This document shows, in pieces, positions 1 to 5,222 of a stretch of DNA of 5,604 bases. The notes beneath the pieces were generated by a model that was not told the DNA's origin, searched no databases, and saw nothing but the letters and a program-made list of their open reading frames with translations. This stretch comes from Candidatus Campbellbacteria bacterium CG10_big_fil_rev_8_21_14_0_10_35_52. Lineage in GTDB: Bacteria > Patescibacteriota > Minisyncoccia > Phycocordibacterales > UBA2163. The stretch covers positions 1-5,604 of the forward strand of contig PFAA01000021.1 of the NCBI GenBank assembly GCA_002778715.1, read 5' to 3'. A program made the translations under genes and the position numbers. The number at the start of each line of letters is the position of its first letter. The stretch's first letter is position 1.

Positions 1-115
1 TAAACTGTCAAAAAACCTTTGACTCCTCTATATTTACTTTGTATTCTCATATTGCGCCCATTTGATTAATGAGTGCAATATGTATGTGAGGTTAGTCATT
101 TATTCAGGACCCCAG

Positions 116-269
116 TTCAACAATCAATTGCAACACCTGTTTTTTCTAATAATACATCAAGCAGAGTTTTTCCGACAAATCTTTTTCTTAGTCTAGTATT
201 TAGTCGGTATGTCAAGGTTGTGCCTGATATTCTCGGTATTTAAACAAAGTGTTGCAATTGATAGTTGAA
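116..269 (-). mobile_element. MITE-like, internally deleted IS30-family element
   Basis: Two 21-bp inverted ends, TTCAACAATCAATTGCAACAC at 116-136 on the + strand and its inverted partner at 249-269, match at 20 of 21 positions. Between them, on the minus strand, is the C-terminal tail of a transposase whose stop codon lies inside the right-hand repeat, an arrangement typical of IS30-family elements, where the last residues (GVA-x-x-C type) overlap the inverted repeat. The N-terminal and catalytic parts of the transposase are gone, leaving about 154 bp, so any movement would need a transposase supplied elsewhere. No clear target duplication is visible; IS30 duplications are only 2-3 bp and hard to see. 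The IS30 assignment is from memory of family tails, not a search. Confidence 0.55.
117..221 (-). pseudogene. IS30-like transposase, C-terminal fragment
   Basis: Read on the minus strand, the frame ending at the TGA at 117-119 encodes a basic tail with the segments RLNTRLRKRFVGKT, then LLDVLLEK, then TGVAIDC. This resembles the IS30 C-terminus (LNNRPRKRLG-x-KTP-x-EV ... GVA). The frame is open back to a stop at 240-242, but similarity fades by about 221, and no catalytic DDE residues are present. The fragment cannot be functional alone. It is the remnant inside the deletion derivative at 116-269. Confidence 0.5.
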
Positions 270-291
270 TGTGCCGACATATTATTTATTG

Positions 292-315
292 TTTCATTCG
301 ATATATCGTATGATT
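292..315. repeat. imperfect palindrome, left copy of a paired motif
   Basis: The sequence TTTCATTCGATATATCG followed by TATGATT is a diverged copy of the perfect 24-bp palindrome at 5448-5471. In inverted orientation 18 nt are identical (CGATATATCGAATGAAAC). It could be an operator for a dimeric repressor, since the core CGATATATCG is self-complementary, or part of a dispersed element. Its function is unknown. Confidence 0.5.
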
Positions 316-344
316 TTATTTTTTTTGGGAATATAAAGGATTCG

Positions 345-398
345 CTTTGATATTGACACCTTAATATTGATTTGATATTAACGCCTTTGATATTGACA
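345..398. repeat. three TTGATATTRAC direct repeats upstream of rpsU
   Basis: The 11-mer TTGATATTGAC occurs at 347-357 and 387-397, with TTGATATTAAC at 372-382. The outer two share the 14-mer CTTTGATATTGACA exactly, 40 bp apart. The last copy contains the candidate -35 hexamer of rpsU (TTGACA, 393-398). An iteron-like operator array and a low-complexity coincidence in AT-rich DNA are both possible. Confidence 0.45.
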
Positions 399-421
399 TT
401 TGACATACTTGAATGCAAAAT
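393..421 (+). promoter_or_regulatory. candidate sigma-70 promoter for rpsU-ybeY
   Basis: TTGACA at 393-398 is a perfect -35 match, and CAAAAT at 416-421 matches four of six -10 positions with a 17-nt spacer. This would give a 5' leader of about 45 nt. A competing reading is the -10-like GATAAT at 461-466, from which transcription would begin at about 473-475, that is at the rpsU start codon itself (leaderless). The sequence does not decide between them. Confidence 0.35.
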
Positions 422-474
422 TGATGGACTGTAGAAATGTTGCTCGCGGATAAATTATATGATAATGTAATGGT

Positions 475-729
475 ATGAGTATAAATATTCAAGTAGAAAA
501 AGACAGTAAAGAAAATTCAATCGGTCTTATACGAAGATTCACTAAAAGGGTTCGCGGCTCGGGAATACTCACGCGCGTTCGCGGTTTAAGATACTATCAA
601 AGACAGCTGTCACCGTATATAAAAAAGAAGCAAACTCTTAAATCAATAACTAAAAGAGAGAAAAAGAATGAATTGATAAAATTAGGAAAAATAACTGAAC
701 AAAATGAAAAATTTATAAGAAAGAAATAA
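475..729 (+). CDS. rpsU: small ribosomal subunit protein bS21
   Basis: bS21 is a small basic protein of the 30S subunit, located near the 3' end of 16S rRNA where mRNA start regions are docked. The 84-residue product shows the family core: an early arginine helix with IGLIRRFTKRVRGSGIL, then TRVRGLRYYQ, then a lysine-rich tail including KKKQTLKSITKREKK. It is somewhat longer than the roughly 58-71 residues typical of the family, with extra charged C-terminal residues. ATG at 475 is the only sensible start, since the conserved part begins about residue 17. The bases just upstream (GTAATGGT) contain no Shine-Dalgarno sequence. ybeY follows after 12 nt, so the two probably form one transcript. 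The gene ends in TAA. Confidence 0.93.
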   Translation: MSINIQVEKDSKENSIGLIRRFTKRVRGSGILTRVRGLRYYQRQLSPYIKKKQTLKSITKREKKNELIKLGKITEQNEKFIRKK

Positions 730-741
730 AAATTTTATATA

Positions 742-1143
742 ATGAAAAAAGAGAGCGCTTTTTCAATCTCAAAAACAACAAAAGGCAAGCTTAAAAGCTT
801 GCCTTTTGAAAAGATAAAAATATATATATTGGGGAAAAATTATGAATTAAGCGTTGTCTTTATTGGAAGTAAAAAATCAAAATCTCTTAATAAAAAATAT
901 CGCGATAAAGATAAATCCGCAAACGCGCTTGCTTTTCCTCTTTCAAAATCAAACGGTGAAATATTTATATGTCCTGAAACCGCGAAACGAGACGCGGTAA
1001 AATTTAAAATGAGAAAAAATGAATTTATAATATATCTGTTTATACACGGATTACTGCATCTTAAAGGGTTTGCTCATGGAAAAAAAATGGAAAAAGAAGA
1101 AGAAAAAATAAGATTAAAATTTAAAAACTATACCAGCGACTAA
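742..1143 (+). CDS. ybeY: YbeY, rRNA maturation endoribonuclease
   Basis: YbeY is a metal-dependent single-strand endoribonuclease involved in 16S rRNA 3'-end maturation and ribosome quality control in the cytoplasm. The 133-residue product carries the zinc motif H-x3-H-x5-H as HGLLHLKGFAH, with histidines 102, 106 and 112. The conserved arginine segment is LNKKYRDKDKSANALAFPL (Arg54 is the likely catalytic or RNA-binding residue), and GEIFICPE follows at about 72-79. In this lineage the usual T-[ND]-VLSFP is replaced by SANALAFP. ATG at 742 is chosen because residues 6-30 (FSIS..., SLPFEKIK) fit the N-terminal strand-helix of the family and the next ATG is far too late (codon 90). No Shine-Dalgarno sequence precedes it. 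It follows rpsU by 12 nt, and both products act on the small subunit. A strong hairpin covers codons 13-23. The gene ends in TAA. Confidence 0.93.
   Translation: MKKESAFSISKTTKGKLKSLPFEKIKIYILGKNYELSVVFIGSKKSKSLNKKYRDKDKSANALAFPLSKSNGEIFICPETAKRDAVKFKMRKNEFIIYLFIHGLLHLKGFAHGKKMEKEEEKIRLKFKNYTSD
779..808 (+). promoter_or_regulatory. strong hairpin inside the start of ybeY (possible attenuator)
   Basis: CAAAAGGCAAGCTT at 779-792 is followed, after AA, by its exact reverse complement at 795-808. This gives a 14-bp perfect inverted repeat beginning 37 nt after the ybeY start codon. The downstream arm ends in CCTTTTG, resembling a short terminator U-tract. Such a structure could lower ybeY expression relative to rpsU or stabilise the rpsU message. 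It lies within coding sequence, so the codon choices permit it. Function is inferred only. Confidence 0.5.
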
Positions 1144-1194
1144 TCTTGCAATTTATTACAAATATAGATTTTATCGCTAATTTTCATATAAAAT

Positions 1195-1224
1195 TTGTGG
1201 ATTTTGAATACTATGTTGTATAAT
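1195..1224 (+). promoter_or_regulatory. candidate promoter for ftsA
   Basis: A perfect -10 TATAAT lies at 1219-1224 with TTGTGG at 1195-1200 as a partial -35 (18-nt spacer). The -10 sits within a dyad, TGTTGTA at 1214-1220 and TACAACA at 1230-1236, which could be an operator. A second TTGTATAA word at 1246-1253 may be an alternative -10 (TATAAA at 1249-1254). The ftsA leader would be about 80 nt, AT-rich and without a Shine-Dalgarno sequence. Confidence 0.45.
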
Positions 1225-1310
1225 AAAATTACAACAATTCGCGCATTGTATAAATCTGAATTATTTTAACAATTTATTTTATAGAAAAAATTTTAGCGCC
1301 TAATTTCATT

Positions 1311-2492
1311 ATGACTCGCAATATTACAACAGGAATAGACATTGGAACTTACCAAATTAAAGTGGTGGTAACAAAAAATGATAAAAATACAAAAATACCA
1401 AAAGTTATAGGCGCGGGTTTTGCTCAATCAAAAGGGTTGCGGCATGGTTATATAATAAATTCAAATGACACTATACACAGTATAAATACGGCAATTGAAC
1501 AAGCGGAAAAATCGTCCGGAGTAAAAATAAAAAAGGCTTTTATTTCAATAGGTGGCGTTGGTCTTGAGGAAGTATGCTCAAAAGGAAGCGCTGTAATCTC
1601 GCGAGCTGATTCTGAAATCACCGACCTTGATATTGAAAAAGCGATAAGGGATAGTGAAAAAAAAGTTGAACAAAAACTCATAAATAGAAAAATTCTTCAT
1701 GAAATACCAATATGCTACAAAATAGACGGGCAAATCGCGCTTGGAAAACCGCAGGGTATGAAAGGAAGCAAGATAGAAGCGGAAATATTATTTATTATAT
1801 GTCTTGAACAGCATCTAAACGACCTGATTGCGGCGGTTGAAGAAACCGGAATCGTCGTAGAAGATGTAATGGCATCTCCTATTGCCGGCAGTTTTGTCAC
1901 ATTAAGCAAAGCGCAGAAAATCGCGGGCTCTATTCTTGCGAATATAGGCGCTGAAACCGTGTCAATAGTTGTGTTTGAAAATAATATCCCAATATCGCTT
2001 AAAGTATTCTCAATAGGGTCAACAGATATAACAAATGACATAGCTCTTGGATTTAAAATACCTCTTGAGGACGCGGAGCAAATAAAAATCGGACTGCTTT
2101 CCAATATTAATTTTCCAAGAAAAAAACTTGATGAAATTATTACAGCGCGCCTTTCGGATATTTTTGAACTCATTGAAGCTCATTTAAAAAAAATAGGAAA
2201 AAACGAGCTATTGCCTGCGGGTATTATCATCACGGGCGGTGGTTCTGGAATCGCGACAATAGAAGACATAGCACGAGCGGCATTAAAACTTCCTTCAAAA
2301 ATAGCTCTGCTGAATTCTGGAGAATCCGCTGTATTTGGACAAATGCGCGGACAAGTCAGAGATTCTTCATGGGCGGTGGCGTATGGACTATGCATATGGG
2401 GTGTTTCAACAGAAAATGAATCTATGGGAATTAAAATTGCGAAAGAGACCGGCGGAAATATAATAAATTGGATTAAACGATTTCTTCCGTAA
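1311..2492 (+). CDS. ftsA: cell division protein FtsA
   Basis: FtsA is an actin-fold ATPase that polymerises under the inner face of the membrane, binds the FtsZ C-terminal peptide and recruits later division proteins. The 393-residue product shows the actin-family phosphate-1 motif GIDIGTYQIKVVV (8-20), a 1C-type region at roughly 84-165, ITNDIALGFKIPLEDAEQIK (240-259) as in other FtsA proteins, and the adenosine motif GIIITGGGSGI (304-314). A C-terminal amphipathic tip, NIINWIKRFLP (383-393), fits the membrane-targeting helix. The phosphate-2 motif is degenerate: NIGAETVSIV (211-220) where most FtsA and actin-like proteins have D-x-G-[GA]-GT-[TM]-D. Length is slightly below that of E. coli FtsA (420). 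ftsZ follows after 171 nt, with its own promoter elements. There is no Shine-Dalgarno sequence before ATG 1311, and the gene ends in TAA. Confidence 0.95.
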   Translation: MTRNITTGIDIGTYQIKVVVTKNDKNTKIPKVIGAGFAQSKGLRHGYIINSNDTIHSINTAIEQAEKSSGVKIKKAFISIGGVGLEEVCSKGSAVISRADSEITDLDIEKAIRDSEKKVEQKLINRKILHEIPICYKIDGQIALGKPQGMKGSKIEAEILFIICLEQHLNDLIAAVEETGIVVEDVMASPIAGSFVTLSKAQKIAGSILANIGAETVSIVVFENNIPISLKVFSIGSTDITNDIALGFKIPLEDAEQIKIGLLSNINFPRKKLDEIITARLSDIFELIEAHLKKIGKNELLPAGIIITGGGSGIATIEDIARAALKLPSKIALLNSGESAVFGQMRGQVRDSSWAVAYGLCIWGVSTENESMGIKIAKETGGNIINWIKRFLP

Positions 2493-2594
2493 AATACTAA
2501 AACATAAAATATAAATATAAAATATTCAGATTATCAATTCAGCAACTTTGTTATTAAGGGCGTTTTTTCAAAAATAATTATGACATAAATACTT

Positions 2595-2614
2595 ATTGTG
2601 TCAAAGTTCACAAT
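2595..2614. promoter_or_regulatory. dyad overlapping the ftsZ -35, CRP-like in geometry
   Basis: ATTGTG at 2595-2600 and CACAAT at 2609-2614 form a 6-bp inverted repeat separated by 8 nt. The TGTG-N8-CACA layout matches nine of ten positions of the Crp consensus TGTGA-N6-TCACA. It overlaps the candidate ftsZ -35 (2607-2612), a position where a bound protein would repress or alter initiation. Whether this organism has any Crp/Fnr regulator is unknown. Confidence 0.3.
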
Positions 2615-2634
2615 TTATTTATATCTGATATGAT
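2607..2634 (+). promoter_or_regulatory. candidate extended -10 promoter for ftsZ
   Basis: TTCACA at 2607-2612 (five of six -35 positions) and TATGAT at 2629-2634 (five of six -10 positions) are 16 nt apart. TGA at 2626-2628 supplies the TGn extension of an extended -10. The start point would be near 2641, giving a leader of about 23 nt made almost only of A and T. The gene could therefore be expressed independently of ftsA. Confidence 0.5.
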
Positions 2635-2663
2635 TATAAATAATAAATTAATTTCTTAATTAT

Positions 2664-3872
2664 ATGAAACAAATCAAACCTGATATAGAAACATTCGCGC
2701 GAATTCGCGTTATAGGTGTTGGGGGCTCCGGGAATAACGCTATAAACCATATGATAAACTCAAAAGTCAAAGGTGTTGAGTTTATTTCGGTCAATACTGA
2801 CGCGCAAGATTTACATCACTCTTTGTCAAAGAAAAAAATTCATATAGGAAAAAATCTCACAAAGGGTCTCGGCACAGGAATGAATCCAGAACTCGGAAAA
2901 CGAGCGGCGGAGGAAACAAAAGAAGAGTTGCAGGAAATCACAAAAGGGTCTGATATGGTTTTTATCGCAGGCGGAATGGGAGGAGGAACATGCACGGGCG
3001 CGAGTTCTGTCGTTGCAAATATCGCGAGAGAATCCGGAGCGCTTACCATAGCTATCGTAACAAAACCATTCTCTTTTGAAGGGCAAAACAGAATGGAAAT
3101 CGCGGAGAAAGGTCTTGAAAATCTAAAAAAGGAAGTTGACGCTCTTATTATCATACCGAATGACAGACTCCTTGCGATTGTTGACAAAGACACGACAATT
3201 AAAAGCGCGTTCGCGATGTCAGACGATATACTTCTTCAAGCGGTTGAGGGAATTTCAGACCTTATTACAACACCGGGTATTATAAATGTTGATTTCGCGG
3301 ATATAAGAACGATAATGGAAAATGCTGGTTCCGCTCTTATGGGCATAGGCATAGCCGGCGGCGAAAAAAGAGCGGAAGAAGCCGCGAGAATGGCAATATC
3401 TTCTCCTCTTCTTGAAATATCCATAAATGGAGCCAAAGGCGTTCTGTTTGCTGTCGCTGGTGGCGATGACCTTGGAATGCTTGAAATTCAGGAAGCGGCT
3501 AATGTTATTACAGAATCTATTGACCCTTACGCAAAAGTAATATTCGGAGCAATTAAAAACGACTCCATAAAAAAGAACGAGGTAAAAGTTACTGTTATAG
3601 CAACTGGTTTTCCGGATAATATACTTCATAAAAGTCCTCGTTTATTTCAAACAGGCGCGATGCGAGAAGCTGATACAAAAATAAAAGACATCGGCGAAGA
3701 AAAAGCTCGGGGCAAAATTTTTAATACAATCAATTCAAACAATAACTCTAATAAAAAAGAAACGACCAACTCTGAAGCAACAAAAATAACGATTGAAGAA
3801 AATAAAAAAAAGGACGATAATGATGATTGGGGTGTAATACCTGCATTCTTGAGAAGGTCTAAAATTAAATAA
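2664..3872 (+). CDS. ftsZ: cell division GTPase FtsZ
   Basis: FtsZ is the tubulin homologue that assembles with GTP into the cytokinetic ring. In the 402-residue product the N-terminal GTP-binding fold begins with IRVIGVGGSGNNAINHM (14-30), followed by VNTDAQDL (43-50) and the tubulin signature at 106-112. The catalytic T7 loop NVDFADIRTIM (208-218) keeps Asn208, Asp210 and Asp213. The C-terminal domain runs to about 316, followed by an Asn/Lys/Glu-rich linker (about 345-385) and the conserved tail DWGVIPAFLRR (388-398), the expected FtsA-binding peptide. The signature reads GGGTCTG rather than the usual GGGTGTG, placing Cys110 in the nucleotide-binding T4 loop, and the following AAP is ASS. 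All other GTPase elements look intact. No Shine-Dalgarno sequence precedes ATG 2664. The gene ends in TAA six bases before the terminator stem. Confidence 0.97.
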   Translation: MKQIKPDIETFARIRVIGVGGSGNNAINHMINSKVKGVEFISVNTDAQDLHHSLSKKKIHIGKNLTKGLGTGMNPELGKRAAEETKEELQEITKGSDMVFIAGGMGGGTCTGASSVVANIARESGALTIAIVTKPFSFEGQNRMEIAEKGLENLKKEVDALIIIPNDRLLAIVDKDTTIKSAFAMSDDILLQAVEGISDLITTPGIINVDFADIRTIMENAGSALMGIGIAGGEKRAEEAARMAISSPLLEISINGAKGVLFAVAGGDDLGMLEIQEAANVITESIDPYAKVIFGAIKNDSIKKNEVKVTVIATGFPDNILHKSPRLFQTGAMREADTKIKDIGEEKARGKIFNTINSNNNSNKKETTNSEATKITIEENKKKDDNDDWGVIPAFLRRSKIK

Positions 3873-3874
3873 AT

Positions 3875-3914
3875 TATAAAAAACAGGACTGGATTTACAG
3901 TTCTGTTTTTTATA
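3875..3914 (+). terminator. intrinsic terminator after ftsZ
   Basis: AAAAAACAGGACTG at 3878-3891 pairs with CAGTTCTGTTTTTT at 3898-3911 around the 6-nt loop GATTTA, with a single G-T pair. Three further A-T pairs extend the base of the stem. The A-tract before and T-tract after make it work in principle on both strands. It separates the division genes from trxB. Confidence 0.85.
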
Positions 3915-3961
3915 TACTTAAATCATAAATTAATTATTATATTTTAATTTGTAATTTATCA

Positions 3962-4888
3962 ATGACATACGACCTGATAATAATAGGAGGAGGACCTGCT
4001 GGAGTAGCGGCTGGAATTTATGCCGCGCGAAAACGGCTTAAAACAATTCTTATTACAGATGAATTCGGCGGGCAAAGCGCGGTGTCGGAAGATATCCAAA
4101 ACTGGATTGGAACAATTTCAATACAGGGAAAAAAACTCGCTGAAAATTTTAAAAATCATCTGTTTGCATACGCGGAAGATACTGTTGATATCGCTGAAAA
4201 TGAAAAAGTTGAAACACTAACTCAAGCTCAAAATATTTTCATAGCTGTAACAAAAAATGGCAAAAAATATAATGGAAAAAATGTTCTTGTGGCGGCGGGC
4301 GCGCGCAGAAAAAAACTAAATGTCCAAGGAGCGGAAAAATTTGACAATAAAGGACTTACATATTGCGCGTCATGCGATGGTCCGCTTTTTTCCAATATGG
4401 ATGTTGCCGTGATAGGCGGAGGCAATGCTGGTTTTGAAACAGCCGCTCAACTTTTAGCGTATACGAAAAGTGTAACGCTTTTGTGCAGAAAACCGATATG
4501 TAAAGCCGATATTGTTACCGTCAAAAAAGTCGCGGCTCATCCGAATATGAAAATAATTACGGAAGCGGAAATTACCGAAGTCAAAGGCGATAAATTTGTA
4601 ACTGGCATTTCTTACAAAGATTTAAAAACTAAAAAAATCTATGAATTACCTGTAAGCGGCGTTTTTGTAGAAATAGGAAATATACCGTCAACAGATTTCG
4701 TAAAAGATATAGTAAAATTGGATGAATACGGCAGAATTATAACAGACCATAAAAATCAACAGTCATCAACTCCGGGTATATGGGCGGCTGGCGATGTTAC
4801 TGACGAACTTTATCATCAAAATAATATAGCCGCTGGAGACGCTATAAAAGCAATTGAAGATATTTATCAGCATCATACGACAAAATAA
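3962..4888 (+). CDS. trxB: thioredoxin reductase-like FAD-dependent oxidoreductase
   Basis: This cytoplasmic low-molecular-weight thioredoxin reductase type flavoenzyme would pass electrons from a pyridine nucleotide through FAD and a redox disulfide to thioredoxin or a related protein. The 308-residue product has the FAD motif GGGPAG (9-14), the redox pair CASC (Cys135, Cys138) followed by Asp139, the nucleotide-binding motif GGGNAG (152-157), and a second FAD segment GIWAAGD (272-278). Length is normal (about 300-320). The usual NADPH-specificity motif HRRxxxRA is changed to CRKPICKA (175-182): Arg176, Lys177 and Lys181 keep positive charges, but the histidine and two arginines are replaced. 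The C-terminal YHQNNIAAGDAIKAI replaces the common CRQ-x-x-x-AAG-x-G-x-x-AA. No thioredoxin gene is in the window. There is no Shine-Dalgarno sequence before ATG 3962, and transcription probably starts after the upstream terminator. Confidence 0.9.
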   Translation: MTYDLIIIGGGPAGVAAGIYAARKRLKTILITDEFGGQSAVSEDIQNWIGTISIQGKKLAENFKNHLFAYAEDTVDIAENEKVETLTQAQNIFIAVTKNGKKYNGKNVLVAAGARRKKLNVQGAEKFDNKGLTYCASCDGPLFSNMDVAVIGGGNAGFETAAQLLAYTKSVTLLCRKPICKADIVTVKKVAAHPNMKIITEAEITEVKGDKFVTGISYKDLKTKKIYELPVSGVFVEIGNIPSTDFVKDIVKLDEYGRIITDHKNQQSSTPGIWAAGDVTDELYHQNNIAAGDAIKAIEDIYQHHTTK

Positions 4889-4892
4889 CAAA

Positions 4893-4941
4893 AAATATTA
4901 AGGTCAGACCTTTATATTAAGAAATATTAAGGTCAGACCTT
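4893..4941. repeat. two direct copies of a 20-nt repeat with AAGGTC-A-GACCTT hairpin
   Basis: AAATATTAAGGTCAGACCTT occurs exactly at 4893-4912 and 4922-4941 (period 29). Each ends in the 13-nt odd palindrome AAGGTC-A-GACCTT. The first begins 4 nt after the trxB stop, so the pair may act as weak 3'-end hairpins or be members of a dispersed REP-like family, since the same arms recur at 5099-5114 and 5207-5219. Confidence 0.75.
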
Positions 4942-4960
4942 GATGTATATTATATTCGTT

Positions 4961-5032
4961 ATAAAATATAGAGATTTCGTCATTATGCTTTATGTATAAA
5001 TATTGATGTATAACGAAATCTCTATATTTTAT
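4961..5032. repeat. 20-bp perfect inverted repeat with 32-nt loop
   Basis: ATAAAATATAGAGATTTCGT at 4961-4980 is exactly reverse-complemented at 5013-5032, enclosing 32 nt (4981-5012). A competing 9-bp pairing, TTCGTTATA at 4955-4963 with TATAACGAA at 5009-5017, overlaps both arms, so the two folds exclude each other. It could be a miniature element with terminal inverted repeats, a trxB 3'-end structure, or a small structured RNA. No terminal duplication is evident. Confidence 0.7.
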
Positions 5033-5095
5033 CGGCACCTTACTACTCCCTCAACAAAAATATCAAGACCCTGCGCAAAATTATGGCTGAAGTAC

Positions 5096-5117
5096 AGCAA
5101 GGTCGTCCGACCTTGCT
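5096..5117. repeat. REP-like hairpin AGCAAGGTCG/CGACCTTGCT
   Basis: A perfect 10-bp stem, AGCAAGGTCG and CGACCTTGCT, flanks the 2-nt centre TC. It is followed by ATTTTTAG, so it could also act as a terminator. It shares the AAGGTC/GACCTT core with the repeats after trxB and with the hairpin at 5204-5222. The preceding bases AGT AC also recur there: AGTACAGCAAGGTC at 5091-5104 and 5199-5212. Confidence 0.75.
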
Positions 5118-5162
5118 ATTTTTAGTAAGAACTTGGAGGCTCAGTCTCAAAGTCATTATAGA

Positions 5163-5184
5163 CTAAACCTTGCTTAGGTCATTT
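5163..5184. repeat. 22-nt direct repeat, copy 1 (partner 5504-5525)
   Basis: The sequence CTAAACCTTGCTTAGGTC plus ATTT at 5163-5184 recurs at 5504-5525 with one difference (A5176 against G5517). It contains ACCTTGCT, the same 8-mer as the right arms of the hairpins at 5096-5117 and 5204-5222, and a small ACCT/AGGT stem. This copy lies between those two hairpins. Confidence 0.65.
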
Positions 5185-5203
5185 ACAAGGATACAGCAAG
5201 TAC

Positions 5204-5222
5204 AGCAAGGTCCGACCTTGCT
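5204..5222. repeat. REP-like hairpin AGCAAGGTC/GACCTTGCT
   Basis: A perfect 9-bp stem surrounds a single central C. It is nearly identical to the hairpin 108 bp upstream and closes the segment that splits the transposase relic. A partial duplication of its left arm, ACAGCAAG, precedes it at 5193-5200. Confidence 0.75.

Larger units (their letters stand above)
1..474. other. gene-poor left flank with mobile-element debris
   Basis: No convincing intact gene lies here. The stretch contains, in order: a hairpin at 48-57/73-82 (CATATTGCGC against GTGCAATATG, one G-T pair, 15-nt loop); an IS30-like deletion derivative at 116-269; an imperfect palindrome at 292-315; three TTGATATTRAC repeats at 347-397; and the probable promoter region of rpsU. 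A 68-codon ATG-started frame on the minus strand (212-418) runs through the repeats and one inverted end of the element, and is best read as chance. Confidence 0.7.

Noticed and set aside
292..315. dif/Xer recombination site
   Set aside because: The palindrome lacks XerC/XerD-type half-sites around a 6-bp centre and is a continuous dyad.
212..418. 68-codon minus-strand frame upstream of rpsU
   Set aside because: It crosses the inverted end of the IS30-like element, the palindrome and the TTGATATT repeats, and its sequence is explained by those repeats; no family resemblance beyond the element itself.
1715..2173. 152-codon minus-strand frame inside ftsA
   Set aside because: Serine/isoleucine-rich antisense shadow of a conserved FtsA coding region.
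2840..3193. 117-codon minus-strand frame inside ftsZ
   Set aside because: Antisense shadow of the GTP-binding domain of FtsZ, with no plausible start signal.
475..4888. UGA-recoding lineage (Gracilibacteria/SR1 type)
   Set aside because: All five genes are intact without reading TGA as glycine, glycine is encoded by GGN, and all end in TAA.
4893..4941. CRISPR-like repeat pair
   Set aside because: Only two copies with a 9-nt gap; far too short for a spacer and no cas genes nearby.
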